The notes beneath the pieces are model-generated. The model was not told where the DNA came from, ran no database searches, and was given only the letters and a program-made list of their open reading frames with translations. The position numbers were made by a program, and so were the translations under genes. This document shows, one piece after another, positions 1 through 9,533 of a stretch of DNA of 64,000 nucleotides (position 1 is its first letter; every line of letters begins with the position of its first letter). The DNA comes from Tahibacter soli (GTDB taxonomy: Bacteria; Pseudomonadota; Gammaproteobacteria; Xanthomonadales; Rhodanobacteraceae), in contig NZ_JAOVZO020000018.1 in assembly GCF_025717065.2 (NCBI RefSeq), positions 124,001-188,000 of the forward strand, read 5' to 3'.

Positions 1-1575
1 TGCCGGATGCTGCATACGCTGCAAATGCTGATCGGCGCGATCGACACGCCCGGCAGTTTCCGCTACCAGCCGCCGTATCCGAAAGGCGTGCCGCCGGCGA
101 ACCGGCCCGGCAAGTCGCGCAAGCCCGACGGCACGCTCGACGGCGGTCCGCTCGGCTACGTGCACGCGCCCGAGGATCTTCTCGTCGACGCGAACGGCGA
201 GCCGCGCCGCATCGACAAGGCGTTTTCGTGGCAGCACCCGCTTGCCGTGCACGGCATGCTGCAGAGCGTGATCGCCAACGCCGTCGCCGGCGATCCGTAT
301 CGCATCGACACGCTGTTCCTGTTCATGGCGAACATGAGCTGGAACTCGGCGATGAACACCACCGGCACGCGGCGCATGCTCGCCGAGCGCGACGCGGCGA
401 CCGGCGAGTACAAGATTCCGCGCATCATCTACGTCGACGCGTACGCGTCGGAGATGGTCGAGTTCGCCGACCTCGTGCTGCCCGACACGACGTATCTCGA
501 ACGCTACGACTGCATCTCGATCCTCGACCGCCCGATCTCCGACGCCGACGGCGCGAGCGACGCGATCCGCCATCCGATCGCGACGCCCGACCGCGACGTG
601 CGCGCGTTCCAGGACGTGCTGATCGATCTCGGCGCACGCATCGGCCTGCCCGGCCTGCTCAAGCCCGACGGCGGCGCGCGCTATCCCGGCGGCTACGCGC
701 AGTACATGGTCGAACACGAGCGCGCGCCGGGCGTGGGCCTCCTCGCGGGCTGGCGCGGTCGCGACGGCGCGAGCGAGGGCACCGGCGAGCCGAACCCGGA
801 TCAGTTGAAGCGCTACATCGAACACGGCTCGCACTGGCACGCGCCGGTGCCCGAAGCCGGCCGCTACTACAAGATGGCCAATCGCGACTACCTCGAATGG
901 GCGCGCGGCCTCGGCTTCGTCGGCAACACGGCGCCGATCGTGATCGAGCTGTATTCCGAGCGCCTGCAGCGCTTCCGCCTCGCCGCGCTCGGCCACGGCG
1001 CGACGCAGCCGCCGGACCGCGATCGCGCGCGCGTGGCCCGCTACTTCGACCCGCTGCCGTTCTGGTACGAGCCGTTCGAATGGGAAGGGCTCGACATGGC
1101 GCGCTATCCGATCGCCGCGATCACGCAGCGTCCGATGTTCATGTACCACGCGTGGGGCTCGCAGAACGCTTGGCTGCGCCAGATCGCGGCGCGCAATTTT
1201 CTCTATGTACACCCCGATACGGCCGCGCGACTGCATCTTTCCGACGACGACTGGGCGTGGGTCGAGTCGCCGCACGGCCGCATCCGCGTGCCGGTGCGCC
1301 TGCACGCGGGCACCGAGCCCGGTACGGTGTGGAGCTGGAACGCTATCGGCAAGCGCAAGGGCGCCTGGAAGCTCGCGCCGGACGCGCCGGAGTCGCAGCG
1401 CGGATTCCTGCTCAACCACGTGATTACCGAACTGCTGCCGCCGCGCGCGGACGGCCGGCGCTACGCGAACGCCGACCCGGTCACCGGACAGGCCGCGTGG
1501 TTCGATCTGCGCGTGCGCATCGAGAAGGACGCATCGTCTGAAGCGCCCGGGCATCGCGTGGAGGCGCCGGCATGA
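1..1575 (+). CDS. soeA: Molybdopterin oxidoreductase catalytic subunit, SoeA-like (5' end outside window)
   Basis: This is the C-terminal 524 residues of a DMSO-reductase-superfamily catalytic subunit; the reading frame is open from base 1, so the start and the N-terminal Fe-S and Mo-binding parts lie upstream. Visible family features are a cofactor-domain stretch around FADLVLPDTTYLERYD and a C-terminal beta-barrel molydopterin-binding domain near residues 400-500 (PMFMYHAWGSQNAWLRQI, then WVESPHGRIRVPVRLH). It overlaps the next gene by 4 bases (ATGA), and that gene encodes the Fe-S partner. A DmsC/SoeC-type anchor lies at 4608. By analogy with SoeABC it would oxidise sulfite at the cytoplasmic face of the membrane and pass electrons to quinone. 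The subunit class is clear; the substrate is inference, since other CISM enzymes (DMSO, tetrathionate, polysulfide) share this layout. Confidence 0.85.
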   Translation, partial: CRMLHTLQMLIGAIDTPGSFRYQPPYPKGVPPANRPGKSRKPDGTLDGGPLGYVHAPEDLLVDANGEPRRIDKAFSWQHPLAVHGMLQSVIANAVAGDPYRIDTLFLFMANMSWNSAMNTTGTRRMLAERDAATGEYKIPRIIYVDAYASEMVEFADLVLPDTTYLERYDCISILDRPISDADGASDAIRHPIATPDRDVRAFQDVLIDLGARIGLPGLLKPDGGARYPGGYAQYMVEHERAPGVGLLAGWRGRDGASEGTGEPNPDQLKRYIEHGSHWHAPVPEAGRYYKMANRDYLEWARGLGFVGNTAPIVIELYSERLQRFRLAALGHGATQPPDRDRARVARYFDPLPFWYEPFEWEGLDMARYPIAAITQRPMFMYHAWGSQNAWLRQIAARNFLYVHPDTAARLHLSDDDWAWVESPHGRIRVPVRLHAGTEPGTVWSWNAIGKRKGAWKLAPDAPESQRGFLLNHVITELLPPRADGRRYANADPVTGQAAWFDLRVRIEKDASSEAPGHRVEAPA

Positions 1576-2360
1576 CCACGCTGCCGCCGCCGTCGACGAA
1601 GAAGCTCGGCCTCGTCATCGATCTCGACACCTGCGTCGGCTGTCACGCCTGCGCCGTCGCCTGCAAGGAATGGAACGAAGGCGGCCAGTTCGGTCCGCTC
1701 CCGGACGAGCACGCGTACGGCAAGGAGCCGCTCGGCGTGTGGTTCAACCGTATCCACAGCTACGAGGTGACGCCGAAGGGCTGCGGCGGCGACGCGAAGG
1801 CGGCGACGACCGTCCAAGGCGCCGCCCCGGCGCCGCCCATGACCGTACACTTCCCGCGCTCGTGCCTGCACTGCGAAACGCCGGACTGCGTGACCGTCTG
1901 CCCGACCGGCGCGAGCTACAAGCGCGCCGAGGACGGCATCGTGCTCGTCGACGAAGACAAGTGCATCGGCTGCAAGCTGTGCTCGTGGGCCTGCCCGTAC
2001 GGCGCGCGCGAGTACAGCGAACAGCGCGGCGTGATGCAGAAGTGCACGTTGTGCGTCGATCGCATCTACAACGAATCGTTCGAACCGCAGGACCGGCAGC
2101 CCGCGTGCGTCATGGCGTGCCCGACGCGCGCGCGCCATTTCGGCGATCTGGGCGATCCCGACTCGGCCGTGTCGCGGCTCGTCGCCGAGCGCGACGGCTA
2201 TGCGCTGATGCCCGAACTCGGCTACAAGCCGGTCAACCGCTACCTGCCGCCCAGGCCGCGCAAGGCCGCCGGCGAGCACGCCGCGGCGCGGGCCGAAACC
2301 CTCGATACGAAGCAACTGTCGCCGCTGTTGCGCTGGGTCGACAAGCTGCTGTCGCGCTGA
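1572..2360 (+). CDS. soeB: Four-cluster 4Fe-4S ferredoxin subunit, SoeB/DmsB-like
   Basis: A 262-aa electron-transfer subunit. Cysteine groups for four Fe-S clusters are visible: [11 protein letters not shown] near residue 17, [14 protein letters not shown] near residue 98, [12 protein letters not shown] near residue 133, and CTLC plus CVMACP near residues 158-180. This is the DmsB/PsrB/SoeB pattern. No signal peptide is present, which fits a cytoplasm-facing complex of the SoeABC type. The start overlaps the stop of the catalytic subunit (ATGA), so the two are probably translationally coupled. Its role is to carry electrons from the Mo centre to the membrane anchor, here encoded at 4608-5579 after two unrelated genes. 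Confidence 0.88.
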   Translation: MTTLPPPSTKKLGLVIDLDTCVGCHACAVACKEWNEGGQFGPLPDEHAYGKEPLGVWFNRIHSYEVTPKGCGGDAKAATTVQGAAPAPPMTVHFPRSCLHCETPDCVTVCPTGASYKRAEDGIVLVDEDKCIGCKLCSWACPYGAREYSEQRGVMQKCTLCVDRIYNESFEPQDRQPACVMACPTRARHFGDLGDPDSAVSRLVAERDGYALMPELGYKPVNRYLPPRPRKAAGEHAAARAETLDTKQLSPLLRWVDKLLSR

Positions 2361-2394
2361 TTCACCACGCGCTGATTCACAAAGGAGAAACGCC

Positions 2395-2721
2395 ATGCTG
2401 TTGACGACCACCCCGACGATCGAAGGCCGCCGCGTCGTCAAATATCTCGGCCTCGTCAGCGGCGAAGCCGTGCTCGGCGCGAACGTGTTCCGCGACTTCT
2501 TCGCCGGCATCCGCGACATCATCGGCGGGCGCTCGGGCAGCTACGAGAAGGTGCTGCGCAAGGCGAAGGAAGCCGCCGCCGAAGACTTGAGCGAAGCGGC
2601 CGAAGACCTCGGCGCGAACGCGGTGATCGGCGTCGACTTCGACTACGAGACGATCCAGATCAAGGAAGGCGGCGACATGCTGATGGTCACCGTCACGGGT
2701 ACGGCGGTGGTGATCGAGTAG
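2395..2721 (+). CDS. YbjQ family protein (heavy-metal-binding-domain family)
   Basis: A 108-aa protein of the YbjQ/UPF0145 family. Family traits are the N-terminal [22 protein letters not shown], a central helix with RGGRS/G-like spacing ([12 protein letters not shown]), the segment [14 protein letters not shown] and a beta-rich C-terminus. Length matches the family (about 100-110 aa). It starts 35 bases after soeB behind AAAGGAGAAACGCC, a strong ribosome-binding site, so it may be co-transcribed. The biochemical role of the family is unproven. Its position between soeB and soeC is unusual. Confidence 0.85.
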   Translation: MLLTTTPTIEGRRVVKYLGLVSGEAVLGANVFRDFFAGIRDIIGGRSGSYEKVLRKAKEAAAEDLSEAAEDLGANAVIGVDFDYETIQIKEGGDMLMVTVTGTAVVIE

Positions 2722-2738
2722 CGCGGCTCGCTACAAAG

Positions 2739-2867
2739 CCCTCTCCCCCAAAGCCTTTGGGGAGGGTTGGGAGAGGGGCGACGCCAGGTTCTTCCTCGAT
2801 CTCGACGAGTACGACGCGCCCCTCCCTCACCCCGGCCCTCTCCCCCAAGCGAGCTTGGGGGAGAGGG
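2739..2867. repeat. Pair of CCCTCTCCCCC inverted repeats (REP/BIME-like)
   Basis: Two hairpin units. The first (2739-2778) pairs CTCTCCCCCAAAG with a GGGAGAG-ended arm. The second (2836-2867) is perfect: CCCTCTCCCCCAAG, a 4-base loop, then the exact reverse complement. The same units recur at 6522-6644. They lie between the convergent ybjQ and kinase genes and could end transcription from both sides. Similar dispersed repeats are common in Xanthomonadales; that is recalled, not searched. Confidence 0.75.
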
Positions 2868-2871
2868 AGCA

Positions 2872-4536
2872 CTACGGCTCGATATCGACCCAGTCGACCT
2901 CGCCCTCGACCGCCTTGCCGTCGCCCGACCACGCCGCGACGAAGACGAGCCACGTCGCCGCGCCGTCCTGCACGAGCGGCAGCGCGCCGATCGCGTCCGC
3001 GTCGGCGTTGAAATCGACACCCTCTTTTCCATCGGGCCGCAGCGACAGCTCGACCCACGCGCCGGTGTTGACCGCGCTGCCCGTGCGGTATTCGCGGCGG
3101 CGCTGGTCGGTGCACGTCGGCGTCGCGCGCAGCGCGCCGCGCGTCGCGTAAAGATAGCAAGCGACCCACGTGCCCGGTTGGTCCGCGCGCAACAGCGTGA
3201 CGCCGATCGTCGCCTCGTCGGCGAGCACCGGATCGAGCAGCCGCACGCGCACCGCGATGCGGCGCGGCTGCGGCGCGACACGCGTCGCGGCGAGGCCGAC
3301 GTCGCGCAGCGCCGTACGCACGCGCAGCACGCCGTTCGACTGCCGCTGCGCAAGGCGTTCGTCGCCGCTGGTCGAGCGCCAGCGCGCACCGTCGAATGCG
3401 CCGTCGTGTGTGGCGTCGGCGAAATCGTCGTAATGCTGCGCCGCCGCCGGCGGTGCGACTGCGGGTGTCACAGGCGGCGGCGAGGGAGCCCGCGCGGAAG
3501 GCGCCGGCGCGGCTGTCGTTGCGACCGGCACCGCGGCTTCGCGCGCGAGCGCGCGCCAGACGAGCCAGCCCGCCGTCGCGAGCACCGCGACGAGTACGAC
3601 CATGGCGAGTACCGGCAACAGATTCGACGGCGGGTCCGGCGCAACCGATGTCGACGTCGTCGGCGGCGCCGCCGGCGCGACGCCGGGCGGCCGCGCGCCG
3701 ACGAGCGTCGGCGTCGCATCCTCCGGCAGCGCCTGGCGCAGCGCCGCGGCCATCTCCGCCGCGCTCTGAAAACGCGCCTCGGGTTTCTTCGCGAGCGCGC
3801 GCAGCACGACGCGCTCGAACGGCTCCGGCACGCCGGCGTTGAGCGAGCGCGGCGACGGCGGCGCCAGCTCGCGATGCGCGGCGAGCCATTCGGCGGGCGT
3901 GCGTGCGGCGAACGGCAGGCGGCCCGTCGCGAGCTGAAACAGGATCAGGCCCAACGCGTACACGTCGCTGCGCATGTCGGCGACGCCGAGCGCCTGCTCG
4001 GGCGCGAGATATTCCGGCGTGCCGATCGCCTGCCCGGCCTGCGTCAGCCGCGCGTTGCCGGCGGCCAGCGCGATGCCGAAGTCGGCGAGCTGCACGTCGC
4101 CGGCGGCGTCGACGAGCACGTTCGCGGGCTTCAGGTCGCGATGCACCACGCCGCGCAGATGCGCGTACGCGAGCGCGTCGCACAGTTGCAGCGCGATGCG
4201 GCGCACGAGCGGCAGCGGCAGCGGGCCGTCCTCGCGCGCGATGCGATCGGCGAGATCGCCGCGGTCGACGAGCGGCAGCACGAGATACGGCGCGTCGTCG
4301 ACCGTGCCGGTGTCGAGCAGCGGCACGATGCGCGGGTGATCGAGTTCGGCCAGCACGCGGATCTCGCGCGCGAAGCGCTCGCGCGTCTCGGCGTCGGCGC
4401 TCGCGGGCAGCAGCTTGACGACGACCTCGCGTCCGTCGCGCGCGTCGACGGCGCGATACAGCCGCGCCATGCCGCCGCCGGCCAGGTGTTCGGTCAGCCG
4501 ATAGTGTCCGAGCACGTCGCCCGGTTTGACCGTCAT
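2872..4536 (-). CDS. Membrane serine/threonine protein kinase (PknB type)
   Basis: A 554-aa protein with an N-terminal Hanks-type kinase domain (about residues 10-275): glycine loop LAGGGMARLYRA, lysine 41 in VVVKLL, catalytic loop HRDLKPANV at 132-140, DFG at 152-154, and the APE-like LAPEQA. All catalytic residues are present, so it should be active. A proline-rich linker, one membrane helix near 310-330 (LLPVLAMVVLVAVLATAGWL) and a periplasmic region of about 200 residues follow; that region resembles a LamG/DUF1080-like beta-sandwich sensor domain. It is transcribed opposite to soeC with 71 bases between start codons. It splits soeAB from soeC, so it may regulate the complex or be an insertion; neither is shown. 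Confidence 0.92.
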   Translation of the reverse strand: MTVKPGDVLGHYRLTEHLAGGGMARLYRAVDARDGREVVVKLLPASADAETRERFAREIRVLAELDHPRIVPLLDTGTVDDAPYLVLPLVDRGDLADRIAREDGPLPLPLVRRIALQLCDALAYAHLRGVVHRDLKPANVLVDAAGDVQLADFGIALAAGNARLTQAGQAIGTPEYLAPEQALGVADMRSDVYALGLILFQLATGRLPFAARTPAEWLAAHRELAPPSPRSLNAGVPEPFERVVLRALAKKPEARFQSAAEMAAALRQALPEDATPTLVGARPPGVAPAAPPTTSTSVAPDPPSNLLPVLAMVVLVAVLATAGWLVWRALAREAAVPVATTAAPAPSARAPSPPPVTPAVAPPAAAQHYDDFADATHDGAFDGARWRSTSGDERLAQRQSNGVLRVRTALRDVGLAATRVAPQPRRIAVRVRLLDPVLADEATIGVTLLRADQPGTWVACYLYATRGALRATPTCTDQRRREYRTGSAVNTGAWVELSLRPDGKEGVDFNADADAIGALPLVQDGAATWLVFVAAWSGDGKAVEGEVDWVDIEP

Positions 4537-4607
4537 GAGAATCCCTCGAAACGCCGTCCCCGCGCGGCGTTACACTGCGCGCTTTGACACCGCCCGTCCA
4601 GCCTCGC

Positions 4608-5579
4608 ATGCATCCAGCGCTATCGGTCATTTTCTTCACCACGCTGTCGGGCGCCGGCTACGGCCTGATGTTCCTCGCCGCCGTCGGCATCGCGCTCGGC
4701 AGCTGGCCTTCCGGCGTCGTCGATACGGTCGCGCCGATCTTCGTCGGCGCCATGCTCGCGGCGCTCGGGCTCGCGGCGTCGTTCGCGCACCTGGGCCGGC
4801 CCGAACGCGCCTGGCGCGCCTTCGGGCAGTGGCGCTCGTCGTGGCTGTCGCGCGAAGGCGTCGCATCGGCCGCGACGTTCGTGCCGGCGGCAATCGTCGT
4901 CGCGCTCGCGTTCGCGGCACCCGGCGGCGCCGCGCAGCGCATCGCCGCGGCGCTGCTCGCGATCGGCTGCGCCGTCACCGTTTTCTGCACCGCACGCATC
5001 TATTCGAGTCTGAAAACCGTGCGCGCATGGCACAACGCGTACGTCCTGCCGGCTTATCTGCTGTTCGCGTTCTACACGGGCGGCCTGTGGCTGTGGACGC
5101 TCGCCGCATGGGGCGCGATCGCCGCCGAGGACCCGTGGCAGCGCCTGGGCCTGCCCGCGTGGCTGCTCGGCGCGATCGTGCTCGCGGCGATGTCGCTCGC
5201 GCTGCTCAAGCTCGGCTACTGGCGCCACATCGATACCGCGAAGCCCGTCTCGACGCCCGAATCGGCGACCGGGCTCGGACGCTTCGGCCGCGTCGCGTCG
5301 TTCGAGCGCCCGCACACGGAAGAAAACTATATTACGAAAGAAATGGGATTTGTTCTTGCACGCAAGCACGCGTCGCCGCTGCGGGCGATCTCGCTGTTCG
5401 CCGGCCTCGGCGCGCCGCTGCTGCTGATGTTCGTACCGATGCTCCAACCCGGCAGAACACCGCCGTACGCAACGCTCGCACTCGTCGTCGCCAGCATCGG
5501 CGTGTTTGTAGAACGTTGGCTTTTTTTCGCCGAGGCGAAACACGTTGTGACACTTTATTACGGTTCCAGCCGCGGTTGA
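4608..5579 (+). CDS. soeC: DmsC/SoeC-type membrane anchor subunit
   Basis: A 323-aa polytopic membrane protein of the DmsC family, the quinone-reactive anchor of CISM oxidoreductases. It begins MHPALSVIFFTTLSGAGYG, a typical DmsC start, and shows about eight hydrophobic helices, with the family motif HLGRPERAWRAF near residues 60-75 between helices. An in-frame TTG lies at 4584, but the ATG at 4608 matches the family start and is preferred. It probably serves the SoeA/SoeB genes at 1-2360, although ybjQ and a reversed kinase gene lie between. The product should sit in the cytoplasmic membrane and pass electrons to quinone. Confidence 0.88.
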   Translation: MHPALSVIFFTTLSGAGYGLMFLAAVGIALGSWPSGVVDTVAPIFVGAMLAALGLAASFAHLGRPERAWRAFGQWRSSWLSREGVASAATFVPAAIVVALAFAAPGGAAQRIAAALLAIGCAVTVFCTARIYSSLKTVRAWHNAYVLPAYLLFAFYTGGLWLWTLAAWGAIAAEDPWQRLGLPAWLLGAIVLAAMSLALLKLGYWRHIDTAKPVSTPESATGLGRFGRVASFERPHTEENYITKEMGFVLARKHASPLRAISLFAGLGAPLLLMFVPMLQPGRTPPYATLALVVASIGVFVERWLFFAEAKHVVTLYYGSSRG

Positions 5580-5689
5580 TTCCGCGAGTTCACGCCAGAT
5601 TCAAGCCCCCTCGGTAGGATGCGCCGGGCGCTGCGCGACGGCGTTCGTGTCCGCGCGTTCCGATTCCCAAAAATCAAAGGGGCAAACCC

Positions 5690-6463
5690 ATGAAAAAGCT
5701 ACTTGTTGCTTCTGCACTGCTCGCCGCGATGCCGTTTGGCGTTCACGCCGCCGACGACGGCGTATGGAAAGGTGCCGGCGAACTCGGCTTCGCCGCGTCG
5801 CGCGGCAACTCCAAGTCCGAGAACTTGAACGCCAAGTTGAACTTCTCGATGGAAGACGACACCTGGAAGGACAACTTCTATCTGACCGCGCTGCGCAGCA
5901 AGGGCGAGATCACCACCGCCGAGTTGCAGAACGGCCAGCTCGTCAACGTCAAGCGATACGACCTCACCTCGAACCGCTACGAAGCCGGCGCATCGCTCGG
6001 CTACAAGCTCGACGAACGCAGCTACATCGTCGGCGCGCTGCGCTATGAAGACGACGACTTCTCGCCGTTCGACTATCAGGCCGTGCTGTCGGTCGGCTAC
6101 GGCTATACGGCGATCAAGAACGAGCGCACCGAACTGTCGTTCGAAGTCGGCCCCGGCTACAAGCAGTACAAGCCGCGCCCGACGCCGCCGGCGACGACCG
6201 CCGACAGCGAAAACGAAGTGGTCGGCCGCGGCCTGATCGGCTTCAAGTACCAGCTCACGGACACGACGCGCTTCGAAGACACGTTCCTGATCGAAGCGGG
6301 CGCCGACAACAAGTTCATGCAGAACGACGCGGGCCTGGTCGTCAGCATGAACAAGACGCTGGCGCTCAAGCTCGGCTACCAGGTGCGCCACAACAGCGAC
6401 GTGGCGCCGGGCATCAAGAAGACCGATCAGCTGATGACGACGAATCTGGTGTACAACTTCTAA
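5690..6463 (+). CDS. DUF481 family outer-membrane beta-barrel protein
   Basis: A 257-aa exported protein. Residues 1-20 (MKKLLVASALLAAMPFGVHA) form a clear signal peptide. The rest shows alternating beta strands rich in aromatic residues and ends in YNF, typical of an outer-membrane barrel; patterns such as GELGFAASRGNSKSENLN match the DUF481 (YdiY, salt-induced outer-membrane protein) family. The start follows AAAGGGGCAAACCC. It is monocistronic, with REP-like repeats immediately downstream. The molecular function of the family is not established. Confidence 0.87.
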   Translation: MKKLLVASALLAAMPFGVHAADDGVWKGAGELGFAASRGNSKSENLNAKLNFSMEDDTWKDNFYLTALRSKGEITTAELQNGQLVNVKRYDLTSNRYEAGASLGYKLDERSYIVGALRYEDDDFSPFDYQAVLSVGYGYTAIKNERTELSFEVGPGYKQYKPRPTPPATTADSENEVVGRGLIGFKYQLTDTTRFEDTFLIEAGADNKFMQNDAGLVVSMNKTLALKLGYQVRHNSDVAPGIKKTDQLMTTNLVYNF

Positions 6464-6521
6464 GAACATTGGTGTTCGTTCACGCCCGCCATGCATCGGC
6501 GGCAACGAAGACCTTGGCGTC

Positions 6522-6644
6522 ACCCCCTCACCCAACCCTCTCCCCCAAGACGAGCTTGGGGGAGAGGGCTTGAGCGGCGCAGCGCTTGAACCCTCGGCTC
6601 CTTCTCCCCCAACCGCGTTGGGGGAGAAGGATGGGTTGAGGGGG
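6522..6644. repeat. Nested REP/BIME-like inverted repeats
   Basis: Two perfect or near-perfect hairpins (CCCTCTCCCCCAAG unit at 6536-6568; CCTTCTCCCCCAAC unit at 6600-6630) sit inside a longer outer inverted repeat (CCCCCTCACCCAACC at the left, GGGTTGAGGGGG at the right). The hairpin core is the same as at 2739-2867. The element lies between the convergent DUF481 and hemC genes and could serve as a bidirectional transcription end. Confidence 0.78.
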
Positions 6645-6695
6645 CGATGTCTCAGACCGCGATAATATGCGGGCGATGGACTTCTTTCACTATTT

Positions 6696-7607
6696 TCAAC
6701 GCCCCAACATCCCCCCCGCCCCCAGCGCCAGCAGCTTCTGCGCCACCACGCGCCCGAGATGCTCCGGATCGTTGACGATCCCGATCGCTTCGGCACGCAG
6801 CAGCCGGCCGCTGCCCGCGTCGCCGACGAGGCCGATCAGTTCGAGCCCCGCTTCCGTCTCGCGGCAGTAGCCCGCGATCGGCACGCTGCAGCTGCCGTGC
6901 AGGCTGCGATTCATCGCACGCTCGGCCGCCGTGCAGCGGTGCGTGTCGGCGTCGTCGAGCGCGCGTACGCGCTCGATCGTCGATACGTCGCCCGCGCGCA
7001 CCTCGACGGCGATCGCGCCCTGCGCCACCGCCGGTATCCAGTCCGGCGCATCGAGCCGGCTGGCGATGCGTGCCGACAGGCCGAGCCGTTCGAGCCCCGC
7101 GCACGCGAGCACGATCGCCGCGTACTGCCCCTGGTCGAGCTTGGACAATCGCGTGCCGACGTTGCCGCGCAGATCGGCGAGCTCCAGATCGGGCCGCAGC
7201 GCGCGCAACTGCGCCTGCCGCCGCAGCGACGACGTGCCGACGCGAGCGCCTTGCGGTAATTGTCCCAAATGCGAATAGTCGTTGCTGACGAACGCGTCCG
7301 CGGCGTCGGCGCGTTCGAGCACGGCGCCGAGCGCGAAGCCCGGCTCCAGCTCCATCGGCACATCCTTGAGCGAGTGCACCGCGATGTCGGCGCGCCCTTC
7401 GAGCATCGCGACTTCGAGCTCCTTGAGGAACAGTCCCTTGCCGCCGATCTGCGACAGCGGCTGATCGAGTATTTGATCGCCGCGCGTCGTCATCGGCACG
7501 AGTTCGACGAAGAGGTCGGCGTGCGCGGCGCGCAGGCGCGCGGCGACGTGTTCGGCCTGCCACAAGGCGAGCGCGCTCTGGCGCGTGGCGATACGGATCG
7601 TTTTCAT
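6696..7607 (-). CDS. hemC: Porphobilinogen deaminase (hydroxymethylbilane synthase)
   Basis: A 303-aa cytoplasmic enzyme that joins four porphobilinogen units into hydroxymethylbilane in haem biosynthesis. Motifs include [13 protein letters not shown] at the start, [29 protein letters not shown], and [12 protein letters not shown], whose cysteine holds the dipyrromethane cofactor. The ATG at 7607 ([10 protein letters not shown]) is chosen over an in-frame codon 24 bases upstream because family proteins start here. It follows algZ and algR on the same strand, the order known from Pseudomonas and Xanthomonas, but no hemD follows. Confidence 0.97.
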   Translation of the reverse strand: MKTIRIATRQSALALWQAEHVAARLRAAHADLFVELVPMTTRGDQILDQPLSQIGGKGLFLKELEVAMLEGRADIAVHSLKDVPMELEPGFALGAVLERADAADAFVSNDYSHLGQLPQGARVGTSSLRRQAQLRALRPDLELADLRGNVGTRLSKLDQGQYAAIVLACAGLERLGLSARIASRLDAPDWIPAVAQGAIAVEVRAGDVSTIERVRALDDADTHRCTAAERAMNRSLHGSCSVPIAGYCRETEAGLELIGLVGDAGSGRLLRAEAIGIVNDPEHLGRVVAQKLLALGAGGMLGR

Positions 7608-7653
7608 GGGCGGCGATTCTACTGCACGCATCGTCGCGCCCGCGTCAGGGGTT

Positions 7654-8385
7654 CTACAGCGTGCGCACCAGCTTGCGCAGGCCCGGCAGGTTGCGCCGGC
7701 TGACCTCGAGCTCGTCGGCGCAGCCCTCGATGCGCGCGAAAATGCGCCCGTCGGCGCCGCGCGTGAGACCCGACAGCCGTGCGCGCGCGACGAGACAGTT
7801 GCGATGGATGCGCACGAAGCGGTCGGCGAACTCGTCTTCGAGCCCTTTCAACGCGTCCTCGACCAGCACCTGGCCCTTCGTGTGGTGCACGACGACGTAT
7901 TTGTCTTCGGCCTGCAGATACAGAATGTCCGAAACCGCGACCAGCACGAGATTGCCGCGCACGCGCGCGCAGATGTGCGTGCGCTGGCGCGACGAGCCCA
8001 TGCTGACGGCGATCGCGTCGAGCTTGCTGCCGGCCATGCGCCGCGCGCGTTCGAGCGCCTGCTGCAGGCGTTCGAGCCGCACCGGCTTCATCAGATAGTC
8101 GACCGCGTGCGCCTCGAACGCCTTCAACGCGTATTCGTCGTAGGCGGTGCAGAACACGATCGCCGGCGCGTCGGCGCTGGCGCAGATCACGCGCGCGGCG
8201 TCGAGACCGTCCATCAGCGGCATGCGGATGTCGAGTATGCACACGTCGGGACGCAGGCGGTCGGCCTCGTGCACGGCGTGCTCGCCGTTGCCGACCGCGG
8301 CGGTCAGTTCGACGCCGGCCTCCGCGAGCAGGCTCGCCAGACGCTCGCGGGCCAGCGGTTCGTCGTCGGCGATCAATACGCGCAT
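7654..8385 (-). CDS. algR: LytTR response regulator AlgR
   Basis: A 243-aa response regulator. Residues 1-120 form a receiver domain with acidic pair D7/D8, phosphoacceptor D52 in CILDIRMP and a conserved lysine in YLMKPVRL. Residues about 140-240 form a LytTR DNA-binding domain with the signature [13 protein letters not shown] and [12 protein letters not shown]. It lies 18 bases after the histidine kinase gene and just upstream of hemC, the arrangement of algZ-algR-hemC. AlgR homologues control exopolysaccharide, type IV pili and virulence; the local targets are unknown. Confidence 0.93.
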   Translation of the reverse strand: MRVLIADDEPLARERLASLLAEAGVELTAAVGNGEHAVHEADRLRPDVCILDIRMPLMDGLDAARVICASADAPAIVFCTAYDEYALKAFEAHAVDYLMKPVRLERLQQALERARRMAGSKLDAIAVSMGSSRQRTHICARVRGNLVLVAVSDILYLQAEDKYVVVHHTKGQVLVEDALKGLEDEFADRFVRIHRNCLVARARLSGLTRGADGRIFARIEGCADELEVSRRNLPGLRKLVRTL

Positions 8386-8403
8386 TGCGGGGTCCTCGTC
8401 GAG

Positions 8404-9498
8404 TCAGTCATAAGGCAAGCGCAAAGTGCAGACGAAAGCTTCGGTCTTTTCGTCGACGACGAGCGCGCCGCGGCTTTCGAAATGGTAGGCGATTCGGCCT
8501 CGGATGTTCGCCAGCGCGACGCCGTTGCCGCGCGGCGCGCGCCGGCTCGCGGCCGGCAGCGGATTTTCCACGACGATTTCGATCGCGCCGGGCACGCGCC
8601 GGCCGACGACGCGCACCGTGCCGCCGTCTTCGAGCGGCTGCACGCCGTGATACACCGCGTTTTCGACGAGCGGCTGCAGCAGGAGCGCCGGCAGCACCAT
8701 GTCGCGCGGCAGTTCGTCGACGTCCCAGCGCACGGTCAGGCGCGCGCCGAGGCGCAGCTCTTCGATGCGCAGATACCCGCGCGCGAGATCGAGTTCCTCG
8801 CCGAGCGTATGCCGGCCGTCGCCCTTGGAAAGCGCGGCGCGAAACAGGTCGGCGAGATCTTCGACCGCGGTTTCGGCCTGCGCCGGCCGCGTGCGGATCA
8901 GGCTCGCGATCGTGTTCATGCTGTTGAACAGGAAGTGCGGCCGGATGCGCGCCTGCAGCGCCTGGTAGCGTGCGCGCGCCTCGGCCCGCACGCGTTCGCG
9001 CCACTGCTCCTGCACGTAGAAATAGCGCAGCACCGCGGCGGCGACCAGGGCGCAGATCACGCTGTTGCGCAGCACGAACCGCGCCATCGACTGCTCGGGG
9101 CCGGTGAATCCCAGGCTCAACGCGCGATCGAAACTAAACAGCAGCCAGCTCGCGAGCGCGGTCGTCGCGAGCATCAGCCCGTACGCGGCGAACTCGGCCA
9201 TCCACGGCGCGAGCTTGAGCAACAACGGCCGCGACTTGCACAGGCACACGGTCCACAGCACCGCGAGCCACTGCACGGTGAGGCTCGCGACCCCGAGCTG
9301 CTGCCAGGTCGGCACCGACGCGTCGCTCGGCGCGAGCACGATCACGAGCGCGACGAGTTCGGCCACGACCATCAGCGCGAACAGCACCGGCCAGGTGCAG
9401 AAATCCGGCAGCCAGTGGTGCGCAAGGTCGGTGACGGCGTCCGCGTCGGCCGTTTCGGCCGGACGCGCGCCGCGCGGCGGTTCTTCGGTGGCGAACAA
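8404..9498 (-). CDS. algZ: LytS/AlgZ-type sensor histidine kinase
   Basis: A 364-aa kinase with four to five hydrophobic segments in residues 30-160, a His_kinase domain with the signature ARIRPHFLFNSMNTIASLIRTRP (histidine in PHFLFN), and an ATPase domain (PALLLQPLVENAVYHG; GNGVALANIRGR). No ATG lies at the right place. A TTG at 9498 sits 6 bases after GGGGAGG, giving MFATEEPPRG; this start decides the length and equals that of AlgZ proteins. It is upstream of algR and should phosphorylate it. Confidence 0.88.
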   Translation of the reverse strand: MFATEEPPRGARPAETADADAVTDLAHHWLPDFCTWPVLFALMVVAELVALVIVLAPSDASVPTWQQLGVASLTVQWLAVLWTVCLCKSRPLLLKLAPWMAEFAAYGLMLATTALASWLLFSFDRALSLGFTGPEQSMARFVLRNSVICALVAAAVLRYFYVQEQWRERVRAEARARYQALQARIRPHFLFNSMNTIASLIRTRPAQAETAVEDLADLFRAALSKGDGRHTLGEELDLARGYLRIEELRLGARLTVRWDVDELPRDMVLPALLLQPLVENAVYHGVQPLEDGGTVRVVGRRVPGAIEIVVENPLPAASRRAPRGNGVALANIRGRIAYHFESRGALVVDEKTEAFVCTLRLPYD

Positions 9499-9533
9499 GA
9501 CGCGCCTCCCCGGCGCCTTCGTGACGCCGTCGA

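Noticed and set aside
4584-4607. TTG start for the SoeC-like anchor
   Set aside because: The ATG at 4608 gives the typical DmsC N-terminus; the extra eight residues are not hydrophobic and have no ribosome-binding site.
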